The notes: generated by a model from the letters alone, not told the origin. Positions 51,698 through 60,926 are shown, counted from the stretch's first letter. The stretch: DNA of 64,000 nucleotides from Paenibacillus woosongensis (GCF_030122845.1 NZ_CP126084.1:1240001-1304000); one strand, 5' to 3'. Numbers and translations: made by a program.

Positions 51698-54600
51698 ATG
51701 ATTAACGAAAAATATGAATTTAGCCGTCAGCCCCGTTTCTTGCCGGAAATGCCCAGCGGAGAAATCGAAATTCCCAATCCGCCTCATGCGTACGAGAAGC
51801 CGGAAATATCCTGGTTCACGTTATTGGCTCCGCCGGTCGTGATGCTGGTCATTACATTACTGCTCGCCTTGACTTACCAGTCGATGTTCATGATGCTGTC
51901 CATCGCGATGACCGTCATGACGCTGATCGTGTCGCTTGCTACCGCTGCTTCGCAAATCAAGAAGTACCGAAAGAAGAAAAAAGAGCGCGAGCAGAAGTAT
52001 TTGCAATTTATCGCAGATACCCGCAGCGAGCTGATGTTGGCCAGAGAACAGCAAATCAAAGCCATGAACGAGATGAATCCGGAGCCTGCGGCCTGTCTGC
52101 AGCGCATTCAGGACATCGATAACCGGCTGTGGGAGCGAACGCCATCTTCACCGGACTTCCTGTCGCTTCGTCTTGGGGTAGGTAGCGTCCCTGCGGCGCT
52201 GCACATCAAATATACGAAGCAGGCGATCATCATGGAGAGCGACCCGCTCATCATGGAGCCGCAGAGGCTGGCCCTCGAATTTGAGCGGGTTCAGGATGTG
52301 CCGGTGTCGATCAATCTGATGGCTTCGGAAATTTGCGGCATCGCCGGAGAGGAAGAGAAGACGTTCGCGATGGTCACTCAGATGCTGCTGCAGCTCGTTA
52401 CGCATCACGGATACGACGATGTGCGCATCGTCGTGCTGGCTGCAGAGGAAGGGCTGGAGAAGTGGAGCTGGCTCCGGCAGCTGCCGCATCTGTGGACGGA
52501 CGGCTTCGATGCAAGGTTCCTCCTCTGCGGCAAGGCGATTGCGCATCAGGTGCTCGGCGGGCTGCACGAAGTGCTGAAGGAACGGGAGCGTAAAGAGGTA
52601 GCCGGGAGTCCGCTGCCGCATTTCGTCTTCATCGTGGAGGATCCTACGCTTCTGGAAGAGGAGCCGATCAATAAATACTTGTACAACAAATGCGCTTCGC
52701 TTGGGGTGTCATCGGTATATATCGCCAAGAATCAGGCTTATCTGCCGATGAACTGCAAGCAGGTCATCGTCCTGCAGGGCAAGAACGGCGAGCTGGCTGA
52801 CCGGGAGTCCGGCGAGAAATCGACATTCATCCCGGATCAGGTTCCCATGCGGCAGCTGGAGGAGGCCGTGCGCCGGATGGCCCCGCTGCGGATCAAAAAT
52901 TCGAGCGCGAGCTTTGCGCTGCCGACCTCGCTGACGCTGCTGGATCTGCTGCAGGCCAAGACGACCGGGGAAGTCGATCTGCTGTCCCGCTGGACGAGAA
53001 ACAAGCCGTTCAAGGGCATGAGCGTGCCGATCGGGATCAAAGCCGGAGGCAGCCTGTTCCATCTTGATATGCACGAGACCGGCCACGGTCCGCATGGCCT
53101 GGTAGCCGGGACGACGGGCTCCGGGAAAAGTGAGCTCCTGCAGAGCATCATCATTTCCCTGGCGATCAACTATCATCCGCATGATGTCGTGTTCGTGCTG
53201 ATCGACTATAAGGGCGGCGGCATGGCTGATATTTTCAAGGGCATGCCGCATCTGGTCGGGACGATTACCAACCTGGGCGGGAATCAGACGACACGCGCCC
53301 TTTTGTCCATTAAGAGCGAGCTGATGCGGAGACAGCGTGTGTTCTCGGAATTTGGGGTAAATAACATAGACAGATACCAGAAGCTCTATTACAGCCAAAA
53401 CGAGGATGGCCGCATGCCGGCGATTCCTCACTTGATCATGATTGCCGACGAGTTCGCCGAGCTGAAGCAGGATCAGCCGGAGTTCATGAAAGAGCTGGTC
53501 AGTACCGCGCGGGTCGGCCGAAGCCTCGGCGTCCATTTGATCCTGGCGACGCAGAAGCCGGCAGGCGTCGTGGACGACCAGATTTGGAGCAACTCCAAAT
53601 TTAAAATCTGCCTGAAGGTTCAGGACGAGGCCGACAGCAAGGACGTGATCAAACGGCCGGATGCGGCGATGATCAAGGAGCCGGGCCGGGCGTATATCCA
53701 GGTGGGCAACGACGAGATTTTTGAGCTGTTTCAATCGGCGTATTCTGGGGCGGATTACGACCCGGAAGGAGAAATGCTCAAGAGCGAGAACCGCACGAAG
53801 CGCATTTACGAAATTTCGCTTCATGGGCGCGCCGAGCAAATCTATCCGCTGGAGGAGGAGAAGATTGCGCTGAAGGAAATGCCTTCTCAGTTGAAGTGCA
53901 TGGTTGAGCACATTATCTCCTTCTCGGAACAGAGCGGAGTACAGGCGCTTAAAGGGCCTTGGCTCCCGCCGCTTCCAGATACGGTGTACCTGGACGATCT
54001 GTACGATCCGGGAACCGGGCTGAATATGGAGCTTGGCTGGCCTGGGGAAGAAGCGATCCTCAGCGCACCGATCGGTCTGGTGGATGATCCGCGGGGCCAG
54101 CTGCAGGAGCCGCTCATGATCGATTTTGCGGCTGAGGGCAATCTCTTCGTGTACGGTTCTCCGGGCACAGGCAAGACGTATCTCCTGAGGTCGCTGTGCA
54201 TGTCGCTGGCCTATAAGTATTCGCCGTCCGACGTTCATTTGTATGTCATGGATTTCGGAGGTTCCTCCTTCAAGCTGTTCGAGCGCCTGCCGCATTGCGG
54301 AGGAGTTATGACGCTGGAGCAGGAGTCGACGATCCAGCAATTTGTCTTATTCCTGTTCAGGGTAATGGATGAGCGCAAGAGGCTGTTCGAGGAAAGCCAG
54401 AGCGATGGCTTTAACGATTACAGGCTTAACGGCGGGAAGCTCCCGGCCATCGTACTCGTCATCGACAACTATTTCGCGCTGTCGGAGACTTACGAGGAAA
54501 TCGACGAGAAAATGGTTACCTTGGCCCGCGAAGGCTCCAAGTTCGGCATTTACATGGTCGTGACGGCGACGAACAGCTCCCTTGTCCGCTACAAGCTGTC

Positions 54601-55612
54601 CGTGAATTTCAAAATGGCGGTGGCGCTGCAGCTCACGGATAAAGGGGAATACGCCAATATCGTCGGGCGGACGGAAGGCCTGGAGCCGGCCAAGGTGCCT
54701 GGGAGAGGCCTGGTTAACGGCAAGCCGCCGCTCGAATTCCAGACGGCGATTCCGGAGTTCAGTGAGCGGAGCATGGAAGAGCTTATTCAGGACTTCGAGT
54801 TCTTCGCCAAGGAGAACCTGGTTGAACCGGCAACGCCGATCCCGATTATGCCTGCCAAAATAGACATGAGAGAGATCAATCAGGGCGGAGAGCTGCTGGC
54901 CATCGGACTTGGCGACCATGACCTGATGCCGGTCTATGTGGATCTGACAGTGACTCCGGTGATCATGATCGCCGGCGACGCGATGTCGGGCAAAAGCACG
55001 CAGCTTGTCTCATGGATCAGCATGCTGGACGAGAAGCTGGGTTCGGACCGGCTGGAGGTCTATGCGCTCGATTCCAGCTCGATGGGAATCTATGAATTGA
55101 TGAAGCTGCCTTGCGTAACGGATTTGTCGCAGGTCGAGGATATGTACGACTTCATCGATGCGGTCAAGCAAGAGCTGGACGACCGGCGCGGCAAATTCCT
55201 GGCGGCAAGACAGGCGAACGGTGACCTGAACGCGCTTGTCCGTTCCTGGAAGCAGATGATTTTCGTCATCGATAACTTAAGCGAGCTAACCAACGGGGAT
55301 CAATATTCGCTCAAAGAATTGATCGAGCGCATCGCCAAGCAGGAACGCGGCATGAAGGTAGCCGTCATCGCGGCGGACCAGACCTCGGAGCTCGCCAACA
55401 ACTGGGATAGCCTCGGCAAGGTGCTGCGGGAGGAGCAAACCGGCCTCTTGCTCGGCAGCCTCAAGGAGCAAAGCCTGTTCAATACGAGGTTCCCGTACGG
55501 GAGCCAGGAGAAGGACATGGAGCTTGGGGACGGCTATTTCATTGTGAAGAACAAATTTACGGGTCTGCGTACGGCCACATTCTCGCGGCAGCAGGAGAAG
55601 GTCATGATCTAG
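51698..55612 (+). CDS. essC: EssC-type FtsK/SpoIIIE ATPase of a type VII secretion system
   Basis: 1304 residues. Two membrane segments (about 29-80) follow directly on the N-terminus, and the FHA pair that begins Staphylococcus EssC is absent. Three FtsK/SpoIIIE ATPase domains follow, with Walker A lysines at 477 (GTTGSGKS), 826 (GSPGTGKT) and 1099 (GDAMSGKS). The first ATPase should be active and is the motor; the others regulate and bind WXG100 substrates. All type VII systems need this protein at the membrane. It is followed by three WXG100 genes. The missing FHA part would alter contact with EssB, which is also absent. Confidence 0.92.
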   Translation: MINEKYEFSRQPRFLPEMPSGEIEIPNPPHAYEKPEISWFTLLAPPVVMLVITLLLALTYQSMFMMLSIAMTVMTLIVSLATAASQIKKYRKKKKEREQKYLQFIADTRSELMLAREQQIKAMNEMNPEPAACLQRIQDIDNRLWERTPSSPDFLSLRLGVGSVPAALHIKYTKQAIIMESDPLIMEPQRLALEFERVQDVPVSINLMASEICGIAGEEEKTFAMVTQMLLQLVTHHGYDDVRIVVLAAEEGLEKWSWLRQLPHLWTDGFDARFLLCGKAIAHQVLGGLHEVLKERERKEVAGSPLPHFVFIVEDPTLLEEEPINKYLYNKCASLGVSSVYIAKNQAYLPMNCKQVIVLQGKNGELADRESGEKSTFIPDQVPMRQLEEAVRRMAPLRIKNSSASFALPTSLTLLDLLQAKTTGEVDLLSRWTRNKPFKGMSVPIGIKAGGSLFHLDMHETGHGPHGLVAGTTGSGKSELLQSIIISLAINYHPHDVVFVLIDYKGGGMADIFKGMPHLVGTITNLGGNQTTRALLSIKSELMRRQRVFSEFGVNNIDRYQKLYYSQNEDGRMPAIPHLIMIADEFAELKQDQPEFMKELVSTARVGRSLGVHLILATQKPAGVVDDQIWSNSKFKICLKVQDEADSKDVIKRPDAAMIKEPGRAYIQVGNDEIFELFQSAYSGADYDPEGEMLKSENRTKRIYEISLHGRAEQIYPLEEEKIALKEMPSQLKCMVEHIISFSEQSGVQALKGPWLPPLPDTVYLDDLYDPGTGLNMELGWPGEEAILSAPIGLVDDPRGQLQEPLMIDFAAEGNLFVYGSPGTGKTYLLRSLCMSLAYKYSPSDVHLYVMDFGGSSFKLFERLPHCGGVMTLEQESTIQQFVLFLFRVMDERKRLFEESQSDGFNDYRLNGGKLPAIVLVIDNYFALSETYEEIDEKMVTLAREGSKFGIYMVVTATNSSLVRYKLSVNFKMAVALQLTDKGEYANIVGRTEGLEPAKVPGRGLVNGKPPLEFQTAIPEFSERSMEELIQDFEFFAKENLVEPATPIPIMPAKIDMREINQGGELLAIGLGDHDLMPVYVDLTVTPVIMIAGDAMSGKSTQLVSWISMLDEKLGSDRLEVYALDSSSMGIYELMKLPCVTDLSQVEDMYDFIDAVKQELDDRRGKFLAARQANGDLNALVRSWKQMIFVIDNLSELTNGDQYSLKELIERIAKQERGMKVAVIAADQTSELANNWDSLGKVLREEQTGLLLGSLKEQSLFNTRFPYGSQEKDMELGDGYFIVKNKFTGLRTATFSRQQEKVMI

Positions 55613-55650
55613 GGCATCCGGGCAAGCCGATTCGTGGAGGAGGGGTGTAA

Positions 55651-55962
55651 ATGCCTTCATCAGGAGAAATCCGCAGAAAAGCAGCTGGAGTACGTGTCAT
55701 ATCCGAAGATATCAGGCGCGAGTCATCGAAGTACCAAAGTGTTGTGGGCGATGTGAGCACCTGGTGGAAGGGAGAAGCGGGCACCAGCTTTAGAACCGGG
55801 TACCAGCAGATTCATCGCGAAATCAGCGATCTGCTCCGCAAGCTGGAAAGCCTGGAATCCAAGCTCGGCAGCAATTTGGCCCATGCGGTCGATCGGGCGG
55901 AAGAGGAGCGAAGGCGGAAAGCGATGGAGGAGCGGCAGCGTTTGGCGGCGCTGAAGCCATAG
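55651..55962 (+). CDS. WXG100 protein 1
   Basis: 103 residues, two predicted helices joined by a turn containing STWWKGEAG, the W-x-G signature near residue 38. The C-terminus is highly charged (EEERRRKAMEERQR). WXG100 proteins leave by the EssC machine as helical-hairpin dimers. It starts 38 bases after essC. Confidence 0.82.
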   Translation: MPSSGEIRRKAAGVRVISEDIRRESSKYQSVVGDVSTWWKGEAGTSFRTGYQQIHREISDLLRKLESLESKLGSNLAHAVDRAEEERRRKAMEERQRLAALKP

Positions 55963-55999
55963 CTGATCCGGATGATGACGCTTGAAAGGAGGTGAGATA

Positions 56000-56290
56000 A
56001 TGTCAAACTTAACGTTTAGTCCTGGGCAGGCCCGCAGTGTGGCCAAGTCTATTCTGAACAAAGGCAGAAATGCGAAGGATCTGGTAGAGCAGCTGCACAG
56101 AGAAATTAATTCCGTTGAGGGCTGGTGGCAAGGGGATTCCGCCAAGGCTTTCGTGGACGAGTTCAGACAGTTGAAGCCTAACCTTGATAAGTTGGTTGAA
56201 TGCGTGGAGAACATCAGCAAGAACCTCGACAAAATCGCTGATATCAAGGAGCAAAGCGAGAAAGATATCGCTAGCGCGCTTCGTAAATAA
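56000..56290 (+). CDS. WXG100 protein 2 (EsxA-like)
   Basis: 96 residues with GWWQGDSAK near residue 40. Length and pattern are closest to the standard EsxA/YukE type, and it is the best candidate for the core secreted protein of the set. AAAGGAGGTGA lies six bases before the chosen ATG, so the in-frame ATG at 55982 is rejected. Confidence 0.85.
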   Translation: MSNLTFSPGQARSVAKSILNKGRNAKDLVEQLHREINSVEGWWQGDSAKAFVDEFRQLKPNLDKLVECVENISKNLDKIADIKEQSEKDIASALRK

Positions 56291-56371
56291 GGAAGATCGG
56301 CGTGGTACACAGTTGGCTGCTGTTATCACGCCATTTTCTAAATTCATTCTCATGGAACGGGAGGTGGGGAG

Positions 56372-56692
56372 ATGAGCACACCAAGTGCCATAAGCGGCAC
56401 AGCTAGAAATATCCGCAATGAGCTGGGCGAGGTGAAGCGGGAGGAAGCCAGGCTGCAAGCCGAGCTTGCCGGGGTAGCGTCCTGGTGGAAGGGCAGCGCG
56501 GGTACAGCGCTGACGGACAGTTACCGGTCGCAAACGCGGAACGAGATTAACCGATTGTATTCGGACATCGAGACCTTGCAGACAGGCTTGGAGAGGCTGG
56601 CCGCCGAGGTACAGAGAGCCGACGAGCAAAGGCGTATCGAAGCCCGGCAGAAGGCGCTGAAGCTTGAGCAGCAGAGGAATGCTAAGAAATAA
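56372..56692 (+). CDS. WXG100 protein 3
   Basis: 106 residues with SWWKGSAG near residue 38-45. It looks more like WXG100 protein 1 than 2, and both share a charged C-terminal helix. It may pair with protein 1 or with the C-terminal helical domain of the lipase-like protein at 58629. GGGAGGTGGGG precedes the start. Confidence 0.82.
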   Translation: MSTPSAISGTARNIRNELGEVKREEARLQAELAGVASWWKGSAGTALTDSYRSQTRNEINRLYSDIETLQTGLERLAAEVQRADEQRRIEARQKALKLEQQRNAKK

Positions 56693-56707
56693 AGGGGTGT
56701 ACCTGGC

Positions 56708-57871
56708 GTGTTGAGGGATAAGGATAAAATACTGTTATGCGAGCTGGTGAGCGCAGGGGACATATCCCCGTTCATCCATCGCCCCTTGGAGCATTTCTCC
56801 GAATGGGGGAAAGAGCTGAGCGGATACCCTGATCTGGAGCTGTTGACTCGCGAGATAGAGTCCAGCCCCGCATTGCTGCGCTTGTCTTTGCAGCAGCATA
56901 GGCAGCTGGAATATATGAGCTTGTACATATTTGCAGACGTTGAGGGCCGCAGCGTCATCGTGCCCCATGCGCATGAGCACCCGGAGCTGCAGCTGGACAT
57001 TCATCACTTCCTGGATGATGTGACGGAGTGCGCCTCGCAGTGGAGAGATAAGGGCAGCTGCGTCTTGACTGGAATGAGGGCGGGCGGCTATTGCGCGGCT
57101 TTTCTTGCGGAGCGGCTGGGTCTGGAGGCCACCGTATTCGCGGTGCCTACGGGCGAGGAGCTTCCCGGAAGGGTGCGCAATCTCGTGGCCGAGCATGACC
57201 CGGTTGGGGAATGCTTGGATAAGGTTGTGTTTGTGAAGCAGCAGACGGAAGAAACGGATCTGGAAGAGGCTTACTTCAAGATTCTAGAATTTGATACGGA
57301 AGGCAATGCCATTCCGGCGCGGCAAAGCGAATATTCAAAATTTGTAAGCTGGTTTTATGATACGGTCGGGGCGATCCGGCCGGATGTATGGCATATTTTT
57401 TTCGGAGAGAGTACGGAAGAGGAGCCGGTCATGGATTATGGGCTATACTCTTTATTTTTAAAAATGGACGGCTTGACAGAAGAGAGCGTAGGGCGCTCCA
57501 TTGAGCAAGTCATCAGATATACGGAGAAACAGCTGGAGAAGAACCGAAGCACACTGCAAAGCGAATTCAGTCATATCGAAATTGATCAAATCAAGAGTTT
57601 TATCCGCGAGTGCGGGGAGCAGCTGACGAACCAGGCTGTAGATATGGTGTATGACGTCTATCGGAGCGTGGAGACGATTCTGTCGGGCGCTGCTCTGTTT
57701 ACGATGAATAAGAATACAATTGCGGTCATTCCTGTAATGGAGGGCTTTAACGCCCGAACCGGCGAGCTGCTGGACCGGGAGATCGTATTTATAACCGATA
57801 CAATTGAGCAGGAATTTCAGAATTACATGGACAATATGCTGATGTTTCCCGAAATCTCGTTGGAATGGTAA
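56708..57871 (+). CDS. Putative pseudo-hydrolase of the type VII operon
   Basis: 387 residues, no signal peptide or membrane segment. Residues about 70-175 look like an alpha/beta-hydrolase core. The place of the nucleophile elbow reads TGMRAGGYCAAFLAERLG where a lipase would have G-H-S-x-G-G; the catalytic serine is not present, so it may be a non-catalytic binder. The C-terminal 150 residues are helical (EKQLEKNRSTLQSE) and unrecognised. The GTG start has AAAGGGG upstream. It may act as a chaperone for the downstream lipase-domain protein. Alternative: a cytosolic assembly factor. Confidence 0.5.
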   Translation: MLRDKDKILLCELVSAGDISPFIHRPLEHFSEWGKELSGYPDLELLTREIESSPALLRLSLQQHRQLEYMSLYIFADVEGRSVIVPHAHEHPELQLDIHHFLDDVTECASQWRDKGSCVLTGMRAGGYCAAFLAERLGLEATVFAVPTGEELPGRVRNLVAEHDPVGECLDKVVFVKQQTEETDLEEAYFKILEFDTEGNAIPARQSEYSKFVSWFYDTVGAIRPDVWHIFFGESTEEEPVMDYGLYSLFLKMDGLTEESVGRSIEQVIRYTEKQLEKNRSTLQSEFSHIEIDQIKSFIRECGEQLTNQAVDMVYDVYRSVETILSGAALFTMNKNTIAVIPVMEGFNARTGELLDREIVFITDTIEQEFQNYMDNMLMFPEISLEW

Positions 57872-57895
57872 TCCACCTTTAAAGGAGAGGAAATT

Positions 57896-58636
57896 GTGAA
57901 CCTGAGGACGACGAAATTCATCTTGAGCCTGTTAAGCATCATTATTTTATGGGGAGTGAGTGGATGTATGAGCAAGAAACCGAACCCGGAAGCGATCAAG
58001 GAGCAAATGTTGTCACATTTGGAGGAGAAGTATGGGGAAGAGTTCGTTCCGATTTCACTGAGCTTGAGCGATTGGGCATACAGCTATGACCGGTTGCAGG
58101 CTTATCCGAAACAAGGCTCCGAGCAGGATCATTTCGAGGTGTGGGGCACGAAAATGGAAGACGGCTCATATCGCATCAGCGACGGGTACTTCGGTATACT
58201 CATCAGACCTCAATATGAGGCGGCGCTTTCCGGCATTGTCCGTGGAACTTACGGTGAGTTCAAGCTATATGTGGATTTTGGCGAGGGGGTCTTGCCGGAT
58301 CGTTTAAATAAGAACACGCCGGTAGAGCAGATTTATAGCCAGGATGAGAATTTCTCGTCGGATACGGTTATTTTTGTGAAGGAATCTTTGGTTCAGGATC
58401 AGGACATCGAGGCTGGCTTGCGCCAAATCGCCGGGAAAATGCGCGAGCAGCAAATGGTCGGATTCGTACGGCTGTATGTCGTGGTGGATGAGAAGTACGA
58501 TTCTATTGGCTCAGGACCTCAGAATTTGAGCGCTTTGCAGGATGAGGGCTATTTCGTTGGGGATTATAAATCGGTCATGGTAACTCCGGATATGACGATC
58601 AGGCAGAACGGAGAGGAGGTCGTAGCGGATGGCTGA
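57896..58636 (+). CDS. Lipoprotein, candidate immunity protein
   Basis: 246 residues with a signal peptide ending in the lipobox WGVSGC (about residue 24). The mature part is mixed alpha/beta without a recognised domain. GTG start with AAAGGAGAGG upstream. It ends eight bases inside the lipase-domain gene, so translation is coupled. A surface lipoprotein just before a type VII lipase effector fits the immunity role known for TilA proteins of S. aureus. That role is inferred. Confidence 0.55.
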   Translation: MNLRTTKFILSLLSIIILWGVSGCMSKKPNPEAIKEQMLSHLEEKYGEEFVPISLSLSDWAYSYDRLQAYPKQGSEQDHFEVWGTKMEDGSYRISDGYFGILIRPQYEAALSGIVRGTYGEFKLYVDFGEGVLPDRLNKNTPVEQIYSQDENFSSDTVIFVKESLVQDQDIEAGLRQIAGKMREQQMVGFVRLYVVVDEKYDSIGSGPQNLSALQDEGYFVGDYKSVMVTPDMTIRQNGEEVVADG

Positions 58637-60632
58637 GCTGAAAGAGAATCAACTGCTGCTGCTGAACAACCTGATATACCTTCAAGAGGTAGCTGACAGC
58701 AACAATAAGAAGGTCGGAGATATCGTAGATTCCTTTCTATATGGCAACGGTCTGGACAAAAGCCGGAATCTGGGCAAAATCGGCACCGACGATGAGTATC
58801 CCTGTAAAATGTCCAAGGAAGAATGGCTTGTCATTTTGCGGGCGATCGAGAAGGATTCGCAGCTGCGTTCCTTAACCGTCGCGGACGGCCGTACCGGCGT
58901 CATGTTCGACAAGAACGGCAAAACGATTCGGGGCAGTGACGGCAAGCCGCTTGAGGCCGGGATGCGGGCAGCCACGTTCGTTGATCCGCAAGGGGAGGCG
59001 ACCGTCGTATTTCGGGGAACCGGTGGCGATTATGAATGGCACGATAACGGGCAGGGCGGGTATTTGTCGGATACGCAGCAGCAGATCGCCGCTTTGGAAT
59101 ATATCGAGAGCTTGAAATACGAGAATATCACGGTTACGGGCCACTCGAAGGGCGGTAATAAAACGCAGTACGTAGCGATTCTGTCCGATAAGGTGGATCG
59201 GGCGCTTTCGTTCGACGGGCAGGGCTTCTCCAAGGAGTTCATCGAGAAGTATAAAGATCGGATCGAAGCGAATAAACACAAAATAACCTCGGTTTCAGCC
59301 AAGGACGATTTCGTCAATTGCTTGCTGAATCCCATTGCGGGGACGATTAAGTATATTGAAACGGACAAGCAGGAGCAATTCATTTACAATCACCGGCCTA
59401 ACATCATCCTCGACGAGAACGGTCAAGTAAGGGAACTGGCCGAGCAGGGGGATATTCCGAAATTTATTAATGAATTCACCATCTATATCAATGAGACGAT
59501 GGAGGAGCCTTACCGCAGCTATGCGCTCGACGGTGTGCTGGCCTTCATGGAAAGCGGGGCCGAAGGCTTCGAAAAAGAAGGCGACTTCCAGAAGTGGGTC
59601 GGGGCGGCGATGGTGCTTAGCCATCTGGACGATTATGCGTTCAGTAAAATTGCCGAGGAGTATGGGGATGAGGTGGAGTTAGTCGTTACATTTATCGCAG
59701 CTTATTTGTTCCCATATATCTTCGCTGATGATTTCCTGAAATCTCTGGGCAAGAACATCATGAACGGGATTAATTACGTCATGGACAAGCTCAATCAGTT
59801 TGGCGACTGGATCGTGAAGCAACTGACGATTGCCGCTGCCAAGCTCGTCAAAGCGGGGAAGATGGTCGGAGATGCTTTAACAAGGTTCGCGGAGCAGGTG
59901 AAAACGGAATGGGGGAAATTTAAGGAACGGGCTAAAGAACTAGCCAAGGATATCGCGGTGGCGGGAGTTCGTGCGGCACAGGCGATAGAGCGATTCAAAG
60001 AGAAGGTTAAAAATGCCGTGACGAGCTTCTTCAGAAGCATTGCCGAAAGAACGAAAAAGATTATTGCCGCCATTAAACAGGCCTGGGACAAAACCGTAAA
60101 TGATGTCTCGAACAGCGTGAATACGGCCATTAACGAGGCCAAAGCCGGGCTGTCCAAGAGATATGACGCGTTTAAGTCCAATATCAAATTACTGGCGCAG
60201 CTGCCGAAGCGGGCGGCGGGCATGCTTACGGCCAGGAAGGCTCCTTCCTCCGGCAAGAACAAGAACTATACGGCCAAAATCATCAAAGGATACGGCTCGC
60301 ATACCTCTGTGAAGCTAGCCGTGGACTTCAGCCGTTTAAACCATTTGAAATTGAAATTCAAAAATTTTGAGGATTACCTGGGCTCCCGGGTACAGCAGAT
60401 GCTGTCCCAGGCGGAGCGGATCTCCTCCAGCACCGGTCGGTCTTACAGCGAGTCTAACGTGCAGCGGCAGGTGCACCAGGTCCACCGCGCCTGCGAACAA
60501 GTAAGACAGCGCCACAGGAAGGTGGCTGCCGAGCTGCAGAGCAAGGCGAAGTTCCTGACGCATGCCGAGGAGCAGTATCGAAAGATTGAGCGGATGATCT
60601 CCAAGGATATTTCAGTGGGCGTTTCTTTTTAA
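58629..60632 (+). CDS. Lipase-domain type VII effector candidate
   Basis: 667 residues. The N-terminal 300 residues carry a Mbeg1/DUF2974-like lipase fold: VVFRGTGGDYEWHDN, then the nucleophile elbow GHSKGG with Ser173, an acid in LSFDGQGF and a histidine further on. The middle (about 370-540) is amphipathic and helical, with FAEQVKTEWGKFKERAKELAK-like stretches. The C-terminal 100 residues are helical (LSQAERISSSTGRSY) and resemble a WXG-like recognition region. No signal peptide. The build (lipase first, helical end last) is that of TslA-type type VII toxins. Its place after three WXG100 genes and a lipoprotein supports secretion by this system. The target may be membrane lipids. Confidence 0.65.
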   Translation: MAELKENQLLLLNNLIYLQEVADSNNKKVGDIVDSFLYGNGLDKSRNLGKIGTDDEYPCKMSKEEWLVILRAIEKDSQLRSLTVADGRTGVMFDKNGKTIRGSDGKPLEAGMRAATFVDPQGEATVVFRGTGGDYEWHDNGQGGYLSDTQQQIAALEYIESLKYENITVTGHSKGGNKTQYVAILSDKVDRALSFDGQGFSKEFIEKYKDRIEANKHKITSVSAKDDFVNCLLNPIAGTIKYIETDKQEQFIYNHRPNIILDENGQVRELAEQGDIPKFINEFTIYINETMEEPYRSYALDGVLAFMESGAEGFEKEGDFQKWVGAAMVLSHLDDYAFSKIAEEYGDEVELVVTFIAAYLFPYIFADDFLKSLGKNIMNGINYVMDKLNQFGDWIVKQLTIAAAKLVKAGKMVGDALTRFAEQVKTEWGKFKERAKELAKDIAVAGVRAAQAIERFKEKVKNAVTSFFRSIAERTKKIIAAIKQAWDKTVNDVSNSVNTAINEAKAGLSKRYDAFKSNIKLLAQLPKRAAGMLTARKAPSSGKNKNYTAKIIKGYGSHTSVKLAVDFSRLNHLKLKFKNFEDYLGSRVQQMLSQAERISSSTGRSYSESNVQRQVHQVHRACEQVRQRHRKVAAELQSKAKFLTHAEEQYRKIERMISKDISVGVSF

Positions 60633-60671
60633 GAGAAATAGGGTTGAGAGGTCTACACCTATATTTCGTGC

Positions 60672-60859
60672 TTTAAATGGAATTTATGGCATTAAACAGG
60701 CTTCAAACAATGGTTTTAGGGGATTAGTTGGATTTTACGTACCTAAAATCAAGGATTCAGCCCATCGTTGGCATTTCCCTTCTTCTAACGACATGAAATC
60801 CATTTAAATCTATGATTACTTTCTTGCCGCAGAAACTAACTGCCATCGATCCATTTATT
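60672..60859. repeat. Four-unit palindromic element, class 2, copy 3
   Basis: Direct units at 60672-60696 and 60723-60746, inverted units at 60785-60808 and 60833-60859. It is an inverted copy of the element at 26116-26300. It fills the gap after the type VII operon and could also end its transcript. Confidence 0.8.
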
Positions 60860-60926
60860 ATAAGTTGAACGATACAAATGGATGGGAGGAAGTACATATA
60901 TACCAAAAACCAGGAGGGGTAGGAAT

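Noticed and set aside
52709-54340. 543-codon open frame antisense to essC
   Set aside because: It is Arg/His/Leu-rich in the way of antisense shadows, and the sense strand has three clear ATPase motifs.
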